NCBI GenBank assembly: GCA_900753975.1
Contig: CAAEBC010000068.1
Coordinates: 1 to 6,740, forward strand
DNA: 6,740 nt
Origin: Clostridia bacterium
GTDB lineage: Bacteria; Bacillota; Clostridia; TANB77; UBA1234
Direction of reading: 5' to 3'
The translations under genes were made by a program, and so were the position numbers. Numbering within the stretch: the first letter of the stretch is position 1; the number at the start of each line of letters is the position of its first letter. The notes beneath the pieces were generated by a model, which searched no databases, had not been told where the DNA came from, and saw nothing but the letters and a program-made list of their open reading frames with translations. Positions 1-4,181 of the stretch are shown in pieces.

Positions 1-2
1 AA

Positions 3-77
3 ACTTTTATCCGCAAGGCTTTGTCAAGGTAGTATTGCTGACGCAATCTCCACCTTGACAAAATTGCTACTAAAAGT
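3..77. repeat. Long interrupted palindrome (nested stem-loop)
   Basis: Four nested complementary blocks line up on one axis: 3-9 with 71-77 (ACTTTTA/TAAAAGT), 13-16 with 64-67 (GCAA/TTGC), 20-30 with 52-62 (TTTGTCAAGGT/ACCTTGACAAA, 11 perfect pairs) and 34-38 with 43-47 (ATTGC/GCAAT, loop TGAC). That makes 27 pairs with small internal loops. No T-run follows on either strand, so it is not an ordinary terminator. It could be a structured RNA, the end of an insertion sequence or a MITE-like repeat. The left window edge may cut it. The structure is certain; its identity is not. Confidence 0.6.
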
Positions 78-105
78 GTTATCATGTCCTATCTCCAATT
101 TTTCA

Positions 106-139
106 GCTGAAGCCCCCATCGGAAAGTTGAAGCTCCCTT
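106..139. repeat. Two-copy imperfect direct repeat, 20-base period
   Basis: GCTGAAGCCCCCAT (106-119) and GTTGAAGCTCCCTT (126-139) agree at 11 of 14 positions and start exactly 20 bases apart. The first copy overlaps the 10-base palindrome TTCAGCTGAA (102-111). The C-rich tract is unlike the AT-rich surroundings. Together with the palindrome at 3-77 it suggests a mobile or repetitive element remnant rather than a promoter region. No coding sequence is convincing here on either strand. Confidence 0.4.
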
Positions 140-211
140 ATTAAATTTTCGTTTGTGCTGAGAACCGAAAGTGAAGAGAATGTGAAATATTTTTTTAGAG
201 TTGATTTGCTG

Positions 212-240
212 TGGTCGATTTTTGAAGGTTATGTTATAAT
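212..240 (+). promoter_or_regulatory. Probable sigma-A promoter, extended -10, of the ABC operon
   Basis: A consensus TATAAT at 235-240 is preceded by TG at 232-233, giving an extended -10. The -35 at 17-base spacing (TGGTCG, 212-217) matches only about 3 of 6 positions, which extended -10 promoters tolerate. Transcription would start near 247, immediately before an AGGTGAT ribosome-binding-like sequence (250-256). This is the only good promoter visible ahead of the small membrane protein and the ABC genes, so it may serve the whole unit. Confidence 0.5.
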
Positions 241-251
241 GTTTTTGTGAG

Positions 252-542
252 GTGATTCTTACGGATAAGGTTATTAGAAGACTAACTTTTATTGTGATTG
301 CTTTTATGTTGTTTTTTGGCTTTGTTATGATTTTTGATTATGATCATATAATGGGCGAAGAAAAAAGTGGATGTGTAAAGTGTGAAATTATTAATACTTT
401 ACTTGAGAATTTGTTAAAACTGAGTAAGTTTTTTGTATATATTTTTGTTATAGTTTATATTACGATAATAGCGATTAAGTGGATAAGGAAAAGGGTACAT
501 TCATGTACTCCTTTGATATTAAAAGTTCAATTTAATGAATAA
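252..542 (+). CDS. Small two-helix membrane protein with extracellular CxxC loop, unknown function
   Basis: I do not recognise this 96-residue protein. It has a basic N-terminus (K6, R9, R10), a hydrophobic helix at about 11-28, an acidic loop with the pair C41-V-K-C44, and a second helix at about 59-76 followed by the basic KWIRKR. By the positive-inside rule both ends face the cytoplasm and the CxxC loop faces outward, where it could bind metal or act as a thiol pair. A third cysteine is C85. The start is uncertain. GTG at 252 has no ribosome binding site in front of it, whereas the AGGTGAT at 250-256 points to codon 261-263, which reads ACG where ATG would be expected. It lies 38 bases before an ABC ATPase gene and shares its only visible promoter, so a role as accessory subunit or leader gene is plausible. 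Confidence 0.55.
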   Translation: MILTDKVIRRLTFIVIAFMLFFGFVMIFDYDHIMGEEKSGCVKCEIINTLLENLLKLSKFFVYIFVIVYITIIAIKWIRKRVHSCTPLILKVQFNE

Positions 543-543
543 A

Positions 544-573
544 CCTCCGATTATATTAAAGTATAATTGGAGG
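544..573 (+). promoter_or_regulatory. Stem-loop sequestering the ribosome binding site of the ABC ATPase
   Basis: Bases 544-556 pair with 561-573 around a TAAA loop (13 pairs, two of them G-T). CCTCC at 544-548 is fully complementary to GGAGG at 569-573, the ribosome binding site for the ATG at 581. No T-run follows, so this is not a terminator. The left arm starts two bases after the TAA of the upstream gene, so a ribosome finishing that gene would cover and open the stem. The effect on translation is inferred. Confidence 0.6.
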
Positions 574-580
574 GATATGG

Positions 581-1234
581 ATGATAAAAGTTAGTGGATT
601 TAAACAAGATTTTAATAATGAGACGAAGATACATTTAAAGGATATTGAATTTGATGAAGGTAAGTCTTATGCAATACTTGGTGTTTCGGGTGGTGGCAAG
701 ACGACTCTTTTGAATGCGATTGCTGGTATAAGGAAACCAACTGATGGAAGTATTGTTATTAATGGTACGGATATTACAAAGTTATCTGAGATGGAGAAGG
801 ATAGGTTTAGGCTTGAAAATATTGGATATATTTTTCAAGATTTTAAGCTTATAGAAGATATGACTGTTTTGGATAATTTGGAGTTACTTAAAATTGGAAA
901 GGTGAAATGTAAAAGTTTTGATGATGCACTAAATGAAGTGGATTTGCTTGATAAAAAGAATGAGAAAGTAAGAAATCTTTCTGGTGGAGAAAAGCAAAGG
1001 GTGGCTATAGCTAGAGCTCTTATAAAGTCTCCTAAAATAATTTTGGCAGATGAGCCGACTGGAAGTTTGAACTTTGAAAAGGGTATAATGATTATGGAGC
1101 TTTTAAAGAAATGTCACGAAAAGTCAAAGCAAGTTATGATTTTTGTTACTCATGATGACAGGATGGCGAAATATGCAGATGTAGTGATTCATTTTGAGGA
1201 TCTTTTGATAAAGAGGAGGGATGACAATGTTTAA
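581..1234 (+). CDS. ABC transporter ATP-binding protein, MacB/LolD/FtsE type
   Basis: This 217-residue cytoplasmic ATPase is full length for the family that powers MacB/FtsX-type permeases. It shows Walker A GVSGGGKT (34-41), the Q-loop glutamine Q86 in YIFQDF, signature LSGGEKQR (133-140), Walker B IILADEP (153-159) with catalytic E158, and switch histidine H191. The D-loop reads SLN (N164) where SLD is usual. The ATG at 581 has GGAGG seven bases upstream, inside a stem-loop. The end overlaps the permease gene, so the two are surely co-expressed and form one complex, probably two ATPases with two permeases. Family members export peptides or lipoproteins or do mechanical work in the envelope. 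The substrate cannot be read from this subunit; the neighbours suggest metal handling. Confidence 0.93.
   Translation: MIKVSGFKQDFNNETKIHLKDIEFDEGKSYAILGVSGGGKTTLLNAIAGIRKPTDGSIVINGTDITKLSEMEKDRFRLENIGYIFQDFKLIEDMTVLDNLELLKIGKVKCKSFDDALNEVDLLDKKNEKVRNLSGGEKQRVAIARALIKSPKIILADEPTGSLNFEKGIMIMELLKKCHEKSKQVMIFVTHDDRMAKYADVVIHFEDLLIKRRDDNV
1214..1219 (+). promoter_or_regulatory. Ribosome binding site deciding the permease start
   Basis: AGGAGG lies one base before the ATG at 1221 but seven bases before the in-frame ATG at 1227. The second spacing is the working one, so the permease should begin MFKFAIKNLL, as is typical of FtsX-type permeases. The site lies inside the last codons of the ATPase gene. 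Confidence 0.7.
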
Positions 1235-2447
1235 GTTTGCAATTAAAAATCTCCTTACGAGAAAAAGTAAGTTTCTTATTACGATGATTGCCATATTTGT
1301 TTCTACTGTAATTGTACTTTTTTCTTATAATGTTGCAAGGCAAATAAATGATGGTATGATTACTACGGCAACTTACTATGATGTAGTTGTTGGACCAAAT
1401 GGAAGCTCTACTGATTTGGTTTTAAGTGCTATGTTTTTTACAGGTACTTTATCTGATACAGTTGATGCTAGTGTTTATAATGAAATAAATGATTCGCGTG
1501 ATGTAATGAAGATTGTTCCAATAGCTACTGGAGATAATTACAAAGGTAATAAAATTATAGGCACGACAAGAGATTTGCTTGACGATAAAATTCTAAAAGA
1601 TGGTGTAATGTTTGAAGAGCCGTTTGAAATGATAATAGGAAGTAATATTGCCAAAAAATATAATTTAAAAGTTGGCGATGATATCGTTGCAGCTCATGGT
1701 GTGTCTGAAAGTTCGCATTCACATGAAAAATCTCCTTATAAAGTTACTGGAATTTTAGAAAAAACTTATACTGTTTATGATGATGTGCTTTTTACAAGTC
1801 CAGAAAGTGTTTGGAATGTTCATGAGCATCATGATGAAGAGGATGTAGAGAGTTTTTCTGGGGAACATACTGAACATGATGAGAATGAAGAACACGATGA
1901 ACATAGTGAACACTACGGTGAATATACGGCTTTGCTTATAAAAACTAGAAATCCTAGTGCGGCACTTACTTTGATTGACGACGTAAATAAGTTGCCTGGA
2001 GTTTTGGCTGTAAATCCATCGACTGTTTTGAGAAGCTTAATAGAAAGCATAGATACAACTACTGTTATTGTTTATGTACTTTGTGCAATAATTGCAGTAA
2101 TGTCTTTTATAATCATTTACATGATTAATTTAATGATAATGCAAGATTTACGAAAAGATATTGTACTTATGAGACTACTAGGTTTAAAAAGAAAGATAAT
2201 TACAGAAATAGTACTTATACAAAATGCTCTTACAAGTTTAATAGCTATGATATTATCTTTTGCATTTACTAGAATTGCACTTGTATTTGCAAATAACGTT
2301 ACTGTCAAAATGGGTGTGGTGATGAATTATAGAAAAGTTTATAGTGGTGAGTATGTTATTTTAGTTGCAGTATTTGTTATAAGTATGATACCAACTATTT
2401 TTGGCTTATTTAAAGTGTTTAGAAAGGAGCTAGGAGATGAAAAATAA
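1227..2447 (+). CDS. MacB/FtsX-type ABC permease with histidine-rich extracellular loop
   Basis: Counted from the 1227 start the protein has 406 residues (408 from the in-frame ATG at 1221). Topology is that of the MacB/LolCE family: TM1 at about 16-37, a large extracellular domain (38-275), then three helices at about 278-302, 328-354 and 374-397. The extracellular domain holds VVGPNGS and LVLSAMF near 55-71 and ESVWNVH near 193-199. These resemble, from memory, a proteobacterial permease branch that carries His-rich segments and sits beside DUF3299 lipoproteins. Histidines are concentrated here: HG at 157, HSH at 164-166, HEHH at 199-202, and an EHx tripeptide array at 213-230. This strongly suggests reversible binding of Zn or a similar metal outside the cell. 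The gene overlaps both the ATPase before it and the lipoprotein after it. The metal role is inferred; the family call is firm. Confidence 0.9.
   Translation: MFKFAIKNLLTRKSKFLITMIAIFVSTVIVLFSYNVARQINDGMITTATYYDVVVGPNGSSTDLVLSAMFFTGTLSDTVDASVYNEINDSRDVMKIVPIATGDNYKGNKIIGTTRDLLDDKILKDGVMFEEPFEMIIGSNIAKKYNLKVGDDIVAAHGVSESSHSHEKSPYKVTGILEKTYTVYDDVLFTSPESVWNVHEHHDEEDVESFSGEHTEHDENEEHDEHSEHYGEYTALLIKTRNPSAALTLIDDVNKLPGVLAVNPSTVLRSLIESIDTTTVIVYVLCAIIAVMSFIIIYMINLMIMQDLRKDIVLMRLLGLKRKIITEIVLIQNALTSLIAMILSFAFTRIALVFANNVTVKMGVVMNYRKVYSGEYVILVAVFVISMIPTIFGLFKVFRKELGDEK
1863..1916 (+). repeat. Six tandem 9-base units encoding EHx tripeptides
   Basis: Six in-frame nonamers of the form GAA-CAT/CAC-NNN encode EHT, EHD, ENE, EHD, EHS and EHY within the permease's extracellular loop. 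The third unit is the most diverged. The unit length keeps frame, so copy number could change by slippage or recombination without breaking the protein, which would tune metal-binding capacity. The DNA-level repeat is direct observation; variability is inferred. Confidence 0.75.
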
Positions 2448-3267
2448 ATGGCTTATTATAATGTGTTTATTATTATTTTGTCTTATATTGGCAGGATGCA
2501 CTAATGATGAAAAAGTTGTAAGTAATGAATATAAAGGAGAAAGCAAAGTAGAGGGGAGTTTTCAAATTAGATTTAAAGATTTAGTAGAGCTAAAAACACT
2601 TGAAAAATATGATGGAAAAACAGTTACAGCTGTAGGATATCTTTCTCCTATAATGGGATACGATAATTCATTTGGTTATCTTATGAATTTACCATATCAA
2701 ACTTGTCCTTATTGCATTCCAGATGATACAAGAATAACGAACACAATCGCCATCTTCGCACCGTCGGGAAAGAAGATTGAAGCAACAGAGGCTGCTGTTG
2801 TTGTTACTGGCACTTTAAAATTAGGAGAGTATACAGATGACTATGGATATGAATATTCATATAGGATAGTGGATGCCACATTAAAGAAGGCAGATACCGA
2901 AGCTGTTGGAAATAAAGTGGCTTTATATAATGATGTTGCTGACAAAAAGATTTTGTCTACTTTGCTAGAAAATTTGTATATCCTAGACGATGATGTTTTT
3001 TGCAAAGAATATAAGATGCAAGGTCTTAATATTAAGATACAGAAAGTTGATGTGTCTGTATTTGATAGTGTAATAAAATCTATCGATGAACTTGGAAGCG
3101 AAGATTTGAGTGTTCTTAAGAAAACAGCAGAAGATGCTAAGAAAATTGGTAATGAAATAAATAAAATTATTGATAGTCAAGATATAGAAAAACTTAAGGA
3201 TTATCAAGAAAGAATGAATGAATGTTTTGATAATATAAATAGCTGGATGCTAGAGTATGAACTTTAA
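2437..3267 (+). CDS. Lipoprotein with CPYC motif, partner of the ABC transporter
   Basis: The N-terminus is a lipoprotein signal (MKNKW, hydrophobic core, lipobox LAGC with C21), so the mature 256-residue protein is anchored on the outer face of the membrane. Residues about 43-150 look like a small beta-barrel. The pattern of 'YDGKTV..VGYLSP', 'LPYQTCPYC' and a following beta-strand resembles, from memory, DUF3299-type proteins found beside similar ABC systems. C90 and C93 form CPYC, as in glutaredoxins, but no thioredoxin fold is apparent, so metal binding is as likely as redox. Residues about 160-276 are charged and probably helical, with C189 and C263. The ATG overlaps the permease by 11 bases and has AAAGGAG (2423-2429) seven bases ahead. 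A metal-binding or chaperone subunit is my best guess. Confidence 0.82.
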   Translation: MKNKWLIIMCLLLFCLILAGCTNDEKVVSNEYKGESKVEGSFQIRFKDLVELKTLEKYDGKTVTAVGYLSPIMGYDNSFGYLMNLPYQTCPYCIPDDTRITNTIAIFAPSGKKIEATEAAVVVTGTLKLGEYTDDYGYEYSYRIVDATLKKADTEAVGNKVALYNDVADKKILSTLLENLYILDDDVFCKEYKMQGLNIKIQKVDVSVFDSVIKSIDELGSEDLSVLKKTAEDAKKIGNEINKIIDSQDIEKLKDYQERMNECFDNINSWMLEYEL

Positions 3268-3274
3268 AACTATT

Positions 3275-3304
3275 GTATAGATATTGCCTTCTTTGGAAAT
3301 AATG
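3275..3304 (+). promoter_or_regulatory. Sigma-F promoter of sigG
   Basis: GTATA (3275-3279), a 15-base spacer and GGAAATAATG (3295-3304) match the Bacillus sigma-F consensus GYATA-N15-GGnnAnAnTR at every specified base. sigG is a known sigma-F target in the forespore. Transcription should start near 3310-3312, which is inside the loop of the overlapping stem-loop. Confidence 0.8.
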
Positions 3305-3339
3305 GAAATGTAACATTATTATTTCAAAGGAGGTTTTTT
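3287..3339 (+). terminator. Stem-loop with T-run: terminator of the ABC operon and cover for the sigG ribosome binding site
   Basis: Bases 3287-3304 pair with 3317-3333 (17 pairs, two of them G-T, single bulged G at 3296, loop 3305-3316), followed at once by six T (3334-3339). For mRNA coming from the lipoprotein gene this is a rho-independent terminator. Its 3' arm also contains all of AAAGGAGG (3326-3333), the sigG ribosome binding site, so any read-through mRNA would have that site paired. Transcripts from the sigma-F promoter start in the loop and cannot form the stem. Confidence 0.75.
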
Positions 3340-3341
3340 AT

Positions 3342-4112
3342 TTGATTAAAAAAGTTGAAATATGTGGTGTAAATACCTCCAAATTACCTGTACTTACTAA
3401 TAAAGAAAAAGAAGAATTATTTATAAAGATTAAAGCGGGTGACAAAAAAGCAAGAGAAGAATTTATTAATGGTAATTTGAAACTTGTCTTAAGTGTTGTT
3501 AGAAAGTTTAATAATCGTGGAGAAAATGTCGATGATCTATTTCAAGTTGGTTGCATTGGACTTATAAAAGCAATAGATAATTTTGATTTGTCGCAAAACG
3601 TTTTGTTTTCTACCTATGCAGTCCCAATGATAATAGGGGAGATTAGAAGACATCTAAGAGATAATAATTCTATAAGAGTTAGTCGCTCGCTAAGAGATAT
3701 AGCATATAAAGCTTTGCAGGCTAAAGAAGCTTTGATTCTAAAAAATAATAGAGAACCAACAATAGATGAAGTCGCAAAAGAAATAGGTATTTCAAAAGAG
3801 GAAATAGCAAATGCGTTAGATGCTATTCAAGATCCAGTTTCGCTTTATGAGCCAATATATAATGATGGAGCAGATAGTTTGTTTTTAATGGATCAAATTG
3901 GCGATGAAAAAAATAAAGATGAAAATTGGGTTGAAGACATTGCGATAAGTGAAGGACTTAAAAAACTAAATAATAGAGAACAAATGATAATAAGAAAAAG
4001 ATTTTTTGACGGAAAGACACAAATGGAAGTGGCAGACGAAATTGGAATATCACAAGCTCAGGTTTCTAGATTAGAAAAATCTGCATTACTTCACATGAGG
4101 AAGAGTATATAA
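3342..4112 (+). CDS. sigG: RNA polymerase sporulation sigma factor sigma-G
   Basis: Sigma-G directs late forespore transcription, such as small acid-soluble proteins and germination genes, after engulfment. The 256 residues match the family along their length. They open with KVEICGVNTSKLPVL (4-18), highly characteristic of sigma-G, continue through region 2 (NGNLKLVLSVV, DDLFQVGCIGLIKAIDNFD, FSTYAVPMIIGEIRR), region 3 (SIRVSRSLRDIAYKALQAKE, about 110-129) and the region 4 helix-turn-helix (KTQMEVADEIGISQAQVSRL, 225-244). The NGN at 43-45 aligns with the segment where Bacillus sigma-G has the asparagine tied to control by Gin/CsfB. Translation starts at TTG, with AAAGGAGG eight bases ahead. 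The weak start codon, covered binding site and sigma-F promoter together suggest tight control. In many relatives sigG follows spoIIGA-sigE; here it follows an ABC operon. Confidence 0.97.
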   Translation: MIKKVEICGVNTSKLPVLTNKEKEELFIKIKAGDKKAREEFINGNLKLVLSVVRKFNNRGENVDDLFQVGCIGLIKAIDNFDLSQNVLFSTYAVPMIIGEIRRHLRDNNSIRVSRSLRDIAYKALQAKEALILKNNREPTIDEVAKEIGISKEEIANALDAIQDPVSLYEPIYNDGADSLFLMDQIGDEKNKDENWVEDIAISEGLKKLNNREQMIIRKRFFDGKTQMEVADEIGISQAQVSRLEKSALLHMRKSI

Positions 4113-4115
4113 GTA

Positions 4116-4144
4116 TTGTCTTTTTCTTTCATATTTGATATATT
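4116..4144 (+). promoter_or_regulatory. Probable sigma-A promoter of fhs
   Basis: TTGTCT (4116-4121), a 17-base spacer and TATATT (4139-4144) match the sigma-A consensus at 4 and 5 of 6 positions. The start point, near 4151, falls in the loop of the stem-loop at 4122-4174, so this promoter's mRNA lacks the left arm and keeps the fhs ribosome binding site open. It begins four bases after the sigG stop codon. Confidence 0.5.
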
Positions 4145-4174
4145 ATATAGGATTATATCAAATATGAAAGGAAG
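4122..4174 (+). promoter_or_regulatory. Long stem-loop covering the fhs ribosome binding site
   Basis: Bases 4126-4142 and 4154-4170 are a perfect 17-base inverted repeat. With flanking pairs 4122-4125/4171-4174, which include two G-T pairs, the stem reaches 21 pairs around an 11-base loop. The right arm includes AAAGGAAG, the ribosome binding site for the ATG at 4182. No T-run follows, so it should not terminate transcription. Its likely effect is to silence translation from mRNA that reads through from sigG. Confidence 0.65.
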
Positions 4175-4181
4175 TGTTTGA

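Noticed and set aside
81..260. Open reading stretch on the minus strand ending near 96
   Set aside because: It is open for about 55 codons but lacks a credible start with a ribosome binding site and resembles no family I know.
1146..1343. Minus-strand ORF of 65 codons across the ATPase-permease junction
   Set aside because: It lies wholly opposite two well-supported genes, has no recognisable domain, and its composition is that of an antisense shadow.
2117..2308. Minus-strand ORF opposite the permease C-terminus
   Set aside because: It is the reverse reading of transmembrane codons; its hydrophobicity is a by-product of the permease sequence.
2983..3207. Minus-strand ORF opposite the lipoprotein C-terminus
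   Set aside because: Shadow of an A-rich helical coding region with no independent support.
4113..4181. THF or other riboswitch upstream of fhs
   Set aside because: The region is only 69 bases and is accounted for by one simple long hairpin and a promoter; no multi-helix aptamer can be drawn.
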